This document shows, in pieces, positions 39,464-49,001 of a stretch of 64,000 nucleotides of DNA. A model generated the notes under the pieces. That model had not been told where the DNA came from. It saw only the letters and a list, made by a program, of their open reading frames with translations, and ran no database searches. The stretch is from assembly GCF_900169525.1 (NCBI RefSeq), contig NZ_LT821239.1:890708-954707 (forward strand). Direction: 5' to 3'. The stretch's first letter is position 1; the number at the start of each line of letters is the position of its first letter. Source of the DNA: Corynebacterium pacaense. Its GTDB lineage: Bacteria > Actinomycetota > Actinomycetes > Mycobacteriales > Mycobacteriaceae. Both the position numbers and the translations under genes were made by a program.

Positions 39464-40795
39464 TCACTCGCCGAGGGCGATGTTCAGGCCCCTGAGCAGG
39501 CCGAAGATATTCAAAAGATGCAGCGCCAGCGGCAGCGCGGCGGCCATGCACAGTGATTCCAGCCGCTCCAGCCACACCAGGGTGGTGGGTTGCAGAGTCG
39601 GCATCAGCGGCATCCACGCAGGAACGCCGACACAGAACCCGGTGAGCACCACCGCGAGCGCGAGCGGCGGCCAACCCTGGTCCTGCAGACAGCTCGACAC
39701 CACTGTGGCGATCAGGGAGGCGCAGCCGAGAAGCACCAGCGACCACAACGGGATCGTCCGGTTGTGGCGCAGTCCGTGCAGCAGGCATGCCACCGCGATG
39801 CACAGGCAGAACGCGGTGGAGGCCCAGGTTCCGGTGAGCGCGGTGAGGATCACCATGGGGCCGCCGACCAGCGCCGTGGCCAGCAGCTGGACATCGTGGA
39901 GGGTCTGCGCGGCGCGGGCGCGCCTCTCCGGATCCGGCAGCTCGGCATCGGAGACGGACAGATCCTGGCCGGCGGTGGGCAGTGTGGGTACGCGCAGCCC
40001 CGCCAGTTGGGCCGAGACGCCAGGGGCGAGACTGATCAGGATGAGCGCGACCGCCACCGTCAGTGCGGCCGCACCTTCCGTCCTGATCGCCAGCGCCGAG
40101 GCGGTGACCAGCAGCAGGGCGTAGATGGTGGCCATCGTCATGCTGATGAGCAGGCGCGGTGCGAAGAACAGGTGCAGCAGCAGCGTGACGAGCAGCCCCG
40201 CCGCGCAGGCCGCAAGCAGCGGCCACGGGCCGGGGGAGGCGTCGACACGCAGTCCCGTTGCCACTGCGCACAGCAGGCTGGCCGCCACCGGCAGGGCGGC
40301 TGTGGACACAGGGGCCTGCACGCGGGGAAGCCAGGCCAGGACCAGCAGGCAGATCGCCGCGGTCACGGCCATGCTTATCGACGCCCCCAGCGATGCCCCC
40401 AGGCCGAGCAACAGGGCCACACCGCAGAGGCCGCTGAGGATGACCGCATCCGGGAGTCCGTGGGGGCTGGCACGCGTGGACAGCTCCACCAGGGCCTCGG
40501 CCGCGTCGCGGACAACCGGTGCCGGCAGTTCGCGCTGCGGCGACAGCACCAGCACCCCTCCCTGCTCCAGCTGGGTGCGGGCAAGCGGGATCCCGGCATC
40601 GATGCGGCCGCCCGCCGCGGTGCGGGCTATCCAGGGACGCGAGATCACCGGCGCCCCGGTGAGCTCGAGAACCTCATCGAGGATCTCGGCGAGACTTGAC
40701 CCTGCCGGCAGCGCCAGATCGGCCACCGCGACAGGGTTCTCGCCCACCGTTAGATCGATGCGGACGTGGATCCGCAGCATATTGTCATTGACCAT
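39464..40795 (-). CDS. eccD: Type VII secretion integral membrane protein EccD
   Basis: 443 residues from ATG 40795 (VNDNMLRIHVRIDLTVGENP); an earlier ATG at 40858 would add 21 atypical residues. The N-terminal ~90 residues form the ubiquitin-like cytoplasmic domain. About eleven membrane helices follow, as in EccD, which forms the channel-like ring of the ESX inner-membrane complex. It is divergent from eccC across a 209-nt gap. Confidence 0.9.
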   Translation of the reverse strand: MVNDNMLRIHVRIDLTVGENPVAVADLALPAGSSLAEILDEVLELTGAPVISRPWIARTAAGGRIDAGIPLARTQLEQGGVLVLSPQRELPAPVVRDAAEALVELSTRASPHGLPDAVILSGLCGVALLLGLGASLGASISMAVTAAICLLVLAWLPRVQAPVSTAALPVAASLLCAVATGLRVDASPGPWPLLAACAAGLLVTLLLHLFFAPRLLISMTMATIYALLLVTASALAIRTEGAAALTVAVALILISLAPGVSAQLAGLRVPTLPTAGQDLSVSDAELPDPERRARAAQTLHDVQLLATALVGGPMVILTALTGTWASTAFCLCIAVACLLHGLRHNRTIPLWSLVLLGCASLIATVVSSCLQDQGWPPLALAVVLTGFCVGVPAWMPLMPTLQPTTLVWLERLESLCMAAALPLALHLLNIFGLLRGLNIALGE

Positions 40796-41004
40796 CTCCG
40801 CCCCTTCACGCATGAGTGTCCTGCCCGCCAATCTTGCATGCCGCACCCGGTTTTGCAAAGCTCGACCTCTTCAAAACCCCAGGTCAGCAGGGATCGGAGT
40901 GAGAATTCCCCCAGTTGTTTCCGGGAGGGAACCGGAGCGGGACTTTCGCAGTCAAACAGGAGAGACGAAGGTAGTTTCTCCGATCCCGGACAAGGGGATG
41001 ATCC
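40796..41004. promoter_or_regulatory. Divergent promoter region eccD/eccC
   Basis: 209 nt between two divergent T7SS genes. It must contain both promoters. TTTGCAAAGC (40852-40861) is a short palindrome. No operator of known type was recognised. Confidence 0.35.
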
Positions 41005-42375
41005 ATGGGTGCGCAGATGTCCACCGCCGGTGCCGATCAGATTGTGCAGGAGGGTGATCCCACCCGGATCCTCGGCTATGTCGTGGAGCCGCTGGCCCTT
41101 CCCGAACGTGACCCCGCGCCACCGTTGCCGGGTACACCCCTGGTGGCCGAACCCGTTCCATCCGTGGAACGGCACCGTCCGGCACCGATCATCAGGGTCC
41201 TCATGCCGGTGATCATGGTCGTGGTCGTGCTCGCCATGGTTGCGCTCATGGTGATGAGCAGCGGGATGATCAATCCGATGATCCTGATCTTTCCGCTGAT
41301 GATGGGACTGTCCATGATGATGATGTTCACGCCGCAGGACGGCGATGATATCGATGAGACCCGTCGCACCTACCTCCGCCACCTCGGTGCGCTGCGGGAG
41401 GAGGCGCTCGCCCACGCCCGTGCGCAGCGCAACCACGAGTGGCACCGGCATCCGGCCCCGGATCTGCTGTGGTCGCAGCTGGGCAGCCGGCGGATGTGGG
41501 AGCGGGCGCGGGAGGACCCGGACGTCCTGGAGGTCCGTCTGGGGTTGGGCGTGACAAGCCTGAACCCCGCGATCAAGGTCAGTGAGACGGGGGCACCGGA
41601 GGACCTGGACCCGGTCTGTGCCGTGTCACTGCGCCGGACCATGCGTGCGGTCGGCTCGGTGGCGGATATGCCGGTGGTCGTCCAGCTGCAGGCCTTTCGC
41701 TTCCTCGGCCTCAGCGGCCCCGGCGCGCAGGATCTCGCCAGGGCCCTGGTGGTCCAGTTGCTTTTTCACCACGGACCCGAAACGGTGGGGGTGCAGGTCC
41801 GCGGAGTCGCGGGGAACTGGGAGTGGTTGAAATGGGTGCCCCACGCCCGCGCACCGGAGCGCGCGGTGCACCGCGTGCTCATTCTGGATTCGGAACTGAC
41901 CACCGGTACGGAGAGTTTCATCGATGATCCCGCCTGGACCTGCATCATCAACGTCGGGGCACTGGGTACCACGGCCCTGGGGCAGCGCGCGGAGCAGGAG
42001 GGACTGGTCATCCATGTCGATGAGCAGCTCAGTGTCTTCACCGCCCAGGGGCCAGAGCACCTGGGCGCGCCCGACCGTGTGGGGGAGGAGGGTGCAACGG
42101 TGTTCGCACGGATGCTCACCGGATACCGGCGTTCGGCGGGCGCGGGGGCGGGGACCTCGGGTGAACTGCTGCCGCTGCTCGGTATCGCCGATGTGGAGCA
42201 GCTGACCCCGGACCGGATGTGGCCGGTGAAGCGGCGCTCCCCGCGCACCCGGTTGAGCGTGCCCCTGGGCCTCACGGAGTCCGGCGCACCGATGTTGCTG
42301 GATCTCAAGGAGTCCGCGCAGGGCGGCATGGGTCCGCACGGATTGTGCATCGGGGCCACCGGATCCGGCAATAAC
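41005..42375 (+). pseudogene. eccC: Type VII secretion ATPase EccC, truncated at its first Walker A motif
   Basis: 457 recognisable residues from ATG 41005. Two membrane helices (MPVIMVVVVLAMVALMVM and ILIFPLMMGLSMMMMF) precede the cytoplasmic DUF-type domain and the beginning of ATPase domain 1. The frame is normal up to GLCIGATGSG (Walker A GxxxxGKS), then reads NNECGLWVR and stops at 42399. EccC proteins are over 1000 residues with three FtsK/SpoIIIE ATPase domains, all lost here. The break coincides with the start of the integrase element at about 42372. The missing 3' part is not in the window. Confidence 0.9.
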
Positions 42376-42400
42376 GAATGTGGTTTGTGGGTACGATAGA
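42360..42400. other. Attachment site (attL-like junction) of the integrated element
   Basis: eccC coding sense continues through GGATCCGGCAA (42361-42371), which encodes the Gly-Ser-Gly(-Lys) of the P-loop. The sequence then diverges into AT-richer DNA leading straight to the integrase ATG at 42404. Serine integrases use a 2-bp crossover with little homology, so the junction can only be placed to within a few bases. A conserved P-loop codon stretch is a natural attB. Confidence 0.7.
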
Positions 42401-42403
42401 ATT

Positions 42404-43867
42404 ATGACCCTCAGAGCAGCTATTTATGCACGTATTTCCCTTGATCGCAAAGATGAAGCAGGCGTCAAGCGTCAGGCTCACCTAGCTACAAAACTAGCTG
42501 AGGCTGAGGAAGCGACAATCGTAGCGGAGTACACCGATAACAACGCCTCGGCTTTCTCAGGTGCGTATCGGCCTGAGTATGAGAATTTGTTGAAGTCTAT
42601 TGAAGCTGGTGAATTGGACGTTGTGTATGTGTACGCGCTGGACCGGTTAACTCGGCGTACGAAGGATACCCTTGCACTTTTTGAACTGTGCGAGAAACAT
42701 AATGTGCGTATCAAAGCGACCCAAGGCTACAGCATCGACCCTTCTGACCCGTCTTCCCGAATTATTATCGTGATTCTGGGTTTGATCGCAGAGCAAGAAA
42801 GTATTGACCGCGCTGCGCGTATTCGGGCTTCTTACGTAGACCGTGCGCGGGTTGGGCGACCAAAGACGGGAGGTCGTCGCATGCTTGGATATGAAGCTGA
42901 TGCTGAGACCATCATCGAGACCGAAGCTCAAGCAATCCGCGATGCAGCCGTCATGATTCTTGCTGGTAAGACTCTTCGTGAAACCGTCCGAGAGATTTTC
43001 AAAGCTAGAGGAATTACAGCGACGTCTGGGAGGGATATGACAGCCCCGACGTTGAGAGATATTCTGCTTAATCCTCGGGTCAGGGGCATTAGTACTTTCA
43101 ACCCTACTGATCCTGTTACCGGTTACCGACTAATAAGAGATCGTCAAATCATTGGACCAGGGCAATGGCCTGCGATCATTGACGAAGCTACTGGAGAAAA
43201 GCTCGACGCCGTGCTGCGCGATCCGTCTAGGCGCAGATCCCATGCAGGTAACGCGCCGACGCGATATCTTGCTTCGGTGCTCACCTGTACCTGTGGTGAT
43301 CCCATGTACTCACGCACTCGAGCACGCGAAGATGGTTCTAGAAAACGCTATTACGCTTGCGGACGCGGTATTCCCGGTGGAACTCATGTAACCATTGGGG
43401 ATGAGGTTGATTCATTGATCGAACGCGTCATTATCGGGCGTATGTCTAAACCTGATGGTCTGGAGCTGCTACAACAGTCGTTGTCTACTAACAAGGACTC
43501 AACGGAGACTGAGGAGCTACAAGAGCTCGTTAGTCAACGTAACGCACTACTCGCTCGTCTTGAATTGCTTGAAGATTCACTTGTCGACGGTGAGATTGGT
43601 GTCGACGCGTTTACTCGCCTAGAAAAGAAAATTGCTGAGCAGCTCACAGGAATTGATGATCGACTCCAGAATCTGACTTCAGCGCGTAGCGCTGATCCGC
43701 TGGCAGCCGAGTTAATAGGTGTTAAAGACTTTGCGCAGTGGTGGGTAGGAGCTTCGGTCGAGGATAAACGCCGGCTCACTCGTATTTTGATGGACATCCA
43801 TATTCTTCCAGGTACTCATGGTGCTAAGAAGTTCGACCCAACTCGTGTGCAGGTGACGTGGCATTAA
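42404..43867 (+). CDS. Large serine recombinase (integrase)
   Basis: 487 residues from ATG 42404. The catalytic resolvase domain (1-150) has Ser12 in IYARISLDR and the IVILGLIAEQESIDRAARIR segment. The recombinase domain (about 160-270) and a zinc ribbon (LTCTCGDP...YYACGRG, ~290-325) follow. A coiled-coil region (SQRNALLARLELLEDSLVDG, ~385-435) that controls directionality completes the standard layout. It lies at the very end of the element next to the attachment site. Integration and excision need a recombination directionality factor, which was not identified; the small HTH gene downstream is a candidate. Confidence 0.95.
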   Translation: MTLRAAIYARISLDRKDEAGVKRQAHLATKLAEAEEATIVAEYTDNNASAFSGAYRPEYENLLKSIEAGELDVVYVYALDRLTRRTKDTLALFELCEKHNVRIKATQGYSIDPSDPSSRIIIVILGLIAEQESIDRAARIRASYVDRARVGRPKTGGRRMLGYEADAETIIETEAQAIRDAAVMILAGKTLRETVREIFKARGITATSGRDMTAPTLRDILLNPRVRGISTFNPTDPVTGYRLIRDRQIIGPGQWPAIIDEATGEKLDAVLRDPSRRRSHAGNAPTRYLASVLTCTCGDPMYSRTRAREDGSRKRYYACGRGIPGGTHVTIGDEVDSLIERVIIGRMSKPDGLELLQQSLSTNKDSTETEELQELVSQRNALLARLELLEDSLVDGEIGVDAFTRLEKKIAEQLTGIDDRLQNLTSARSADPLAAELIGVKDFAQWWVGASVEDKRRLTRILMDIHILPGTHGAKKFDPTRVQVTWH

Positions 43868-44139
43868 GTGGGTTTGATGCGTGCCCTGTCGTTTAGACAG
43901 TCACCGGTTACATCGACATTGCACCGACGATGGGGTGCGCCTTCCGGGGGCTGTAATTTATCGACAAAATCCACTTTTATTGCTGCATAGGATCTGGTTA
44001 CAGCGTAGTTCATCGCGTATGGTCGTAGATATCGACGAACATCGTCGACCACCCGCCGGATAAAAGGGATGGACTCCTCCGGTGCAAATTCTGTTTCCAG
44101 GCATATGGGGAGCGCGGCCGCTTGCGCGCAGAGATCCAT
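43864..44139 (-). CDS. Small hypothetical protein, doubtful
   Basis: 91 codons on the minus strand in the 393-nt gap between integrase and the HTH gene. The translation (ESIPFIRRVVDDVRRYLRPY, AMNYAVTRSYAAIKVDFVDK) is protein-like and mainly helical. No ribosome-binding site is clear, its 3' end overlaps the integrase stop, and other frames here are also open. No family recognised. It could equally be a non-coding gap. Confidence 0.25.
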   Translation of the reverse strand: MDLCAQAAALPICLETEFAPEESIPFIRRVVDDVRRYLRPYAMNYAVTRSYAAIKVDFVDKLQPPEGAPHRRCNVDVTGDCLNDRARIKPT

Positions 44140-44260
44140 ATGAGAACGTCAAGCGTCGTGGGTTATCGTGCCCCGAAACAATGCGATAGCTGGCGGAAAA
44201 CATCCTTGGCAGAGGCCGCGCGAAAAGTGACAGGTGGAATTCTGATTTTAGGGAATTCTT

Positions 44261-44464
44261 ATGTCTATATCTGCCCACACACTAGATATTGCTTCTACTA
44301 CAGAAGCTGCTACCTACTTGGGATTAAGCCCACGCACCCTCGAGAAGTGGCGATCGACTGGTAAGGGGCCTGTTTATGCTCGTCTCGGTCGTCTTATTGT
44401 TTATCGCTTTGAAGATCTCGACAACTGGGTTATGGCCAACCGCGTAGGCGGTGAATCAGAGTGA
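44261..44464 (+). CDS. Excisionase-like helix-turn-helix protein
   Basis: 67 residues. STTEAATYLGLSPRTLEKWR followed by LGRLIVYRFEDLDNWV is the HTH_17/AlpA-Xis fold (MerR-like winged helix). Such proteins act as recombination directionality factors or transcription regulators of integrated elements. Its TGA overlaps the GTG of the polymerase frame (GTGA), so the two are translationally coupled. Confidence 0.85.
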   Translation: MSISAHTLDIASTTEAATYLGLSPRTLEKWRSTGKGPVYARLGRLIVYRFEDLDNWVMANRVGGESE

Positions 44465-45134
44465 CCGCAGAGAAAAACCCCGGAGTCGCAACCTCCGGGG
44501 CATCAAATGATCTGAACGGATCTGACTGTAATGATACCACTTCGGTATCACAAGACTACAGTGTCACAGCTAGAAAGACCGCAGTTGAAGCAGCCAAGAG
44601 AGGTTGGTCTTCGGAGATCCTCAGGGAAGGTGTTCGTGGAGACGGAGCAGCCTTTCAAGTCCTCTCGAGAAGGCGTCATCGATCGGAGAAAATATCATTT
44701 ACGGACGAATCAGATGACAGCGAATCACACGACGATTCAGAGTCGTCGTGTGATTCAACTACCTCGGAGGGGGACGTTTGTGCATGTCAAAGCGTAGACA
44801 ACTCGGTACGGTCGCAAGCCCCTATGGGGATCCCCATATTACGACCGTGCGACTGTACCGTCGCCGAACTTGAGACGGACGATGACAACGCAGTCGCTTC
44901 CTTGGCTGTTGCCGACTCGTCTAGATTCGGCGACTTGGCTTCGATGAAGGCCATGGGAACTGGACGTAAAGGACTGATTGTTGGTTTTGATACCGAGTTC
45001 TTCAGCATCGGAGGCGAAAAGGGACGGCGGGAGATTTTGTCATATCAGTTCGCTGTCGTTGACGTACATGACCCTGAGGTCATGGTCGAGGTTGTGATAC
45101 TTCCACTAGAGGGAGAGCGGATCAGTATGCATGT
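44461..45134 (+). pseudogene. Family B DNA polymerase, 5' part, interrupted by IS3
   Basis: First 224 codons of the polymerase, starting at GTG 44461 (coupled to the HTH gene). Residues 1-165 are low-complexity, rich in Ser/Asp/Thr, and the DNA is full of inverted repeats, so the true start may be further downstream (Met codons near residue 162). From ~170 the 3'-5' exonuclease domain begins: GLIVGFDTEFFSIGG with Asp177 and Glu179 (Exo I). The frame is cut at 45134 by the IS3 element and resumes at 46506. Confidence 0.8.
44478..44860 (+). repeat. Cluster of five inverted repeats at the 5' end of the polymerase frame
   Basis: CCCCGGAG/CTCCGGGG (44478-44500); TGATACC/GGTATCA (44532-44550); a perfect 14-bp stem 44722-44735 with 44743-44756; CGGTACGGTCGC/GCGACTGTACCG (44804-44815 with 44849-44860, one G-T); and inside the last a 16-bp perfect palindrome TATGGGGATCCCCATA (44823-44838). 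This density is not expected in coding DNA. It may be a structured leader, operators or part of a replication origin overlapping the disordered N-terminus. Confidence 0.75.
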
Positions 45135-45186
45135 TGAACCGGCCCAGGTTTGATGCCGCATCTTTTCGAGTTGAGAGGATGGCTTC

Positions 45187-45498
45187 ATGCCAAAGAAGAT
45201 TGATGCGCAGGTCCGTGAACGAGCGGTCAGGCTGGTGCGCGAGCACCGATCGGAGTACCCATCGAACGCGAAGGCGATCGCAGCCGTTGCGCGTCAGGAG
45301 GGCGTCGGCGTGGAGTCGCTGCGCCGGTGGGTGATCCAAGCTGAGATCGATGCCGGCACCAGAGAAGGTCAAACCAGCGAAGAGCACGCTGAGATCAAGC
45401 GGCTCAAAGCCGAGAACCGTCGGCTCCGTGAGGACGTAGCGATCCTGCGCGCGGCGACGACTTTCTTCGCGGGGGAGCTCGACCCCCGCAACCGTTGA
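45187..45498 (+). CDS. IS3-family transposase OrfA (IS no. 1)
   Basis: 103 residues. The HTH domain (IDAQVRERAVRLVREHRSEY, VGVESLRRWVIQAEIDAG) and a leucine-zipper helix (EIKRLKAENRRLREDVAILR) are those of IS3 OrfA. The stop TGA overlaps the OrfB ATG (ATGA-type), so OrfB may be made by coupling or by -1 frameshifting. Confidence 0.93.
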   Translation: MPKKIDAQVRERAVRLVREHRSEYPSNAKAIAAVARQEGVGVESLRRWVIQAEIDAGTREGQTSEEHAEIKRLKAENRRLREDVAILRAATTFFAGELDPRNR

Positions 45499-46475
45499 TG
45501 ATGGGCTTCATCGACCAGATGCGTTCGGAGGGCTTCGCCGTCGAGTCGATCGTTCGCGTCCTGCGTGAGCAGGGCATGAAGATCGCGGCACGCACCTACC
45601 GGTCCTGGAAACGCCCCCGGATTTCGGCCCGTACAGTAGCCGACGCGATGGTCGTGGACGCGGTCCGTGACGCCGCCTGGACGACCGTCGAGGATCAGGC
45701 CGGTGAGCAACGTCGTCGGATGACTCCGGAGGGGTTGTACGGGCGGAAGAAAATGACCGCCCTGATCCGCCGCACCGCGCTCCCGGAGGCCTCCCGCGGG
45801 GCAGTCGACCGTGCCATGCGGGCATTGGGGCTTTCGGGCGTCACGCGGGCGAAAGCGATCCGTACGACGATCCGTGTGAAGGACGGGATCCGGGCCGGGG
45901 ATCTGCTGAACCGGGACTTCACCGCCCCGCGGCCCGATCACACGTGGGTCACCGATTTCACCTATGTCCGCACTTGGGCGGGATGGGTGTATGTCGCGTT
46001 CATCCTCGACGTGTTCTCGCAACGCATCGTGTCTTGGCACGTCCAGACCACCAAGCATGTCGACCTCGTCATGATCCCGCTGCGCATGGCGCTCTGGGAA
46101 CGTGACCGGCAAGGCCACCGAGTCGGCCCCGGACAACTGCGGCACCACTCGGATGCGGGGGCCCAATACACCTCCGTGATGCTCACCGAGCATCTCGCGC
46201 TCGAGGGTATCGCCGCCTCGATCGGGACCGTCGGCGATGCGTACGACAACGCGCTTATGGAGACGATCAACGGGCTCTACAAGGCCGAATGCGTGCGTAC
46301 GACGATCTTCCACGACGGCCCCTACAAGACAATCGCAGACGTCGAGTTCGCGACCGCCGGATGGGTCGACTGGTACAACAACCGAAGGCTTCACGGTAGC
46401 CTTGGAATGGTCAGCCCCGACGAGTTCGAGGCGACCTACTACGCGGCCCTCACCGAGGAGTCGCTCCCCGCATAG
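45498..46475 (+). CDS. IS3-family transposase OrfB (IS no. 1)
   Basis: 325 residues. An HTH_21 segment comes first, then the rve integrase core: Asp in VTDFTYVRTWAGWVYVAFIL, Asp in LRHHSDAGAQYTS, Glu in ETINGLYKAE (DDE triad). The C-terminal DWYNNRRLHGSLGMVSPDEF is characteristic. It appears intact, so the element may be active. Confidence 0.94.
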   Translation: MMGFIDQMRSEGFAVESIVRVLREQGMKIAARTYRSWKRPRISARTVADAMVVDAVRDAAWTTVEDQAGEQRRRMTPEGLYGRKKMTALIRRTALPEASRGAVDRAMRALGLSGVTRAKAIRTTIRVKDGIRAGDLLNRDFTAPRPDHTWVTDFTYVRTWAGWVYVAFILDVFSQRIVSWHVQTTKHVDLVMIPLRMALWERDRQGHRVGPGQLRHHSDAGAQYTSVMLTEHLALEGIAASIGTVGDAYDNALMETINGLYKAECVRTTIFHDGPYKTIADVEFATAGWVDWYNNRRLHGSLGMVSPDEFEATYYAALTEESLPA

Positions 46476-46502
46476 AAGCGGCACAGAACCCGGGCCGGTT
46501 CA

Positions 46503-48999
46503 TGTTGCTTTGTGGAAGGTTGTTGAAGTTGCCGGCCTCTGGGAATCTGACTTGGTACCGGAGGTTGTGACGTCGAAAGGGGTGGGTCTTCGTGACTTCT
46601 GGACGTTGGAAGACGAAATGGAATTCGATGAGAGGTATGGCGATGCACACCCAGATCGCACTGAGAATCTCCGGTTTGAACGAAATGAGGCTCTACTGAA
46701 GTCTCGTGCACGGGTGCCCATTACTCTCGTCTCTCACTTCGGTGCTGCTGACCTCAGTGCTTTTAAGCAGTCTCGATATCTTGTGGATCATATGCGAAAT
46801 CTGACTTCTGCTGCCGGTGGGTTGGTCACGCTGATGCCCTTCAAACTTATTCGCAGCGATCACTCTCGGTGGTGGTGGCAGTGGATGACGGTTGATATTA
46901 GAGACACAATGGCTCATGCTCCTGCAGGACAGCAGTCTCTAGCAGCTCTTGGCCTAGCTTGCGGTGTTGAGAAGTTAAATGTGGATGACTCTATGAAATC
47001 TCATATGGATATCTACAAACGAGACCACCTGTTGAACTTCTTGGAATACGGTATCAATGACTCTGTCATTGTGGTGGAATATTTCGCACGGATGTGGGGC
47101 GATAGTATTGTGCCTCCGATTACACTCGGTGGTGGAGCCGCTCGTGCCATGGTCGCTTCTGGTATGGACTACCTCGGGTTGTCTAGTTCCGAAGAATTCA
47201 GACGAATCTTCTCAGGACTTGTTAGTGAGGATCAAGGCTTGGACGCCGTGGAAGAAGGGGATAAGTTGAGTTTCTACGCTAAACGTCGCCGTGCCCCTGT
47301 TGATGGTTCGGCAAATCAGTTTATGGCCGCTTTCGCTGCTGCGTATCACGGCGGGCTCAATGGTTGTCCTTCTCCTGGTTATTACACGACTCGAACATTG
47401 GATGTGGATGCGCAAAATGCCTATCCAACAACCATGGCGTGTGTTGAGGACATTGATTTCGAGGCTGGGTGTATCGAGGAGGTTATTCATGAGCGAGAGC
47501 TGACTCTTGAGGACGTACCCAGTCCCGTGTCACCGGTTGTGGCTTTCGTGAATTTTGAGTTCCCCGACGATGTTAAATACCCGTGTGTGCCTGTCAATGC
47601 TGACAACACTTTGATTTATGCACTTAGTAGTGAAGGGATTGCTGGTACCTGGGTAACCGGTCCTGAACTATGGCTTGCTTTGAAAATGGGGGCGAGGATC
47701 ACCGCTCAGATTGGTTATCGAGGGCGACTGCTTTCAGGCCCTGATGATGGACGGTCGCTAACTCTTCGACATGGTGTTCGTTCTTTGATCGATGATCGAA
47801 ACATTGCTAAAGCGATATATGGCAAGGACAGTCTGGAAGAAAAGACGCTTAAGACTGCGGTTGTCAGTATCTATGGCAAGACAGCTCAGGACGTCAGTGA
47901 ACGACGATCATGGAATGCCAAGGGGCAGGAAATGGACGCTGTCGGTGGCAGTGCGATTACATCGCCCTATCATGCAGCGATGACCACGGGTCTGGTGCGG
48001 GCACAGTTGCACGCGACTATGCAGCAACTTCATGATCATGGGCACAAGGTTTACAGTGTCACGACTGACGGGTTTATTACTGATGCGACCTTAGACGACG
48101 TTGAGGGGCTCGATCTCTTCGGTTTGGCCGATCATCTGCGGGAAGCGAGACAGTTCTTGGTAGGTGACTCTTCTATGTGGGAAGTTAAACATGAACAGGA
48201 GACTTTCTTGAACTTCGTAACTCGTGGCAATGTCTCCCTGGACGACGAAGGGGTGTGTGCTCATGCTGGTCTGAAATTTGACCTTAAAGAAGAAGAAAAA
48301 GACACCGCTAAAGATCGAGAACTACTCTTAGAAACTGTTGTTACTCGTGAAGGGCGTGTTCAGAATAACTACGTTGGGCTCTCAACGTTCAAGGAACTTA
48401 GTCGAGTTGAACGGCGTGAAGATTTTGGTGCCCGTGAGGTTAATAGGACTGTCTCCCTTGATTATGACCTAAAGCGTCGTCCTGATATGGCGACGATGAA
48501 GCCTGTGATGGTGAAGACGAAGGACGATTCTGAGTGGGAGGTAGCCAACTTTGATACTAATCCGTGGGAGCGTATCGAAGACGCCCTCAGAGGCAGGATG
48601 ATAGCCCGCACGATCGCTGAGACAGGGTGTTTACGAACCGTAGCTGAATGGAAGGAGTGGGAGGTCAAGAATACGCACGGAAAAGGCAGAAGGATTGCAA
48701 CACACGGGCGTGTGATTTTGATGAGTATTGTTATAGCTCACCGCACCGGTGTTGTTTTAATTCCAACGCTTGCTGACAGTTCCCTCACCGTTGCTCAGAG
48801 ATTGGAATGGCTGTCCGAATGGGGACTTGGAACACTGTCGCGAGGTGATTGGGATAATGCTCGTCGGCCCGAACGTGCGAGTCAGATGCTTCCCCTTGAT
48901 GTTCTCGAACCTTTCCTGACGAGAATGCGAGAGATGTCTGTTGGCGATCATCCAACCGAGGATGACTGCTTGCCCTACAATTTGTCAGGGGCTGTGTAA
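46503..48999 (+). pseudogene. Family B DNA polymerase (pipolin-type), 3' part
   Basis: Codons 225-1055 of the restored protein. Numbering on the restored frame: Exo II SHFGAADLSAF (Asp307), Exo III YGINDS (Tyr406, Asp410), polymerase motif A DVDAQNAYP (Asp526), motif B KTAVVSIYG (Lys674, Tyr681-Gly682), motif C VTTDGF (Asp746), then FVTRG (796-799), where pipolin polymerases carry their KTRG signature in place of the usual KxY. This supports a primer-independent PolB (piPolB). As it stands the reading frame has no start of its own after the IS. DUF3223 gene follows after 2 nt. Confidence 0.82.
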
Positions 49000-49001
49000 C
49001 A

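Larger units (their letters stand above)
45135..46502 (+). mobile_element. IS3-family insertion sequence no. 1, inside the polymerase gene
   Basis: 1368 bp. Terminal inverted repeats: left TGAACCGGCCCAGGTTT.. from 45135, right end (complement) TGAACCGGCCCGGGTTC.. ending at 46502, about 22 of 26 positions alike. Target duplication TGT at 45132-45134 and 46503-46505. It contains orfA and orfB of an IS3 transposase, and its G+C content is clearly higher than the surrounding element. Removing the element with one TGT rejoins the polymerase in frame (GERISMH-VALWKVV). Confidence 0.93.

Noticed and set aside
44461..48999. Protein-primed (phi29-like) polymerase
   Set aside because: No terminal-protein gene or terminal inverted repeats of a linear element; the motif after motif C is TRG-type rather than KxY. 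A formal search is still needed.
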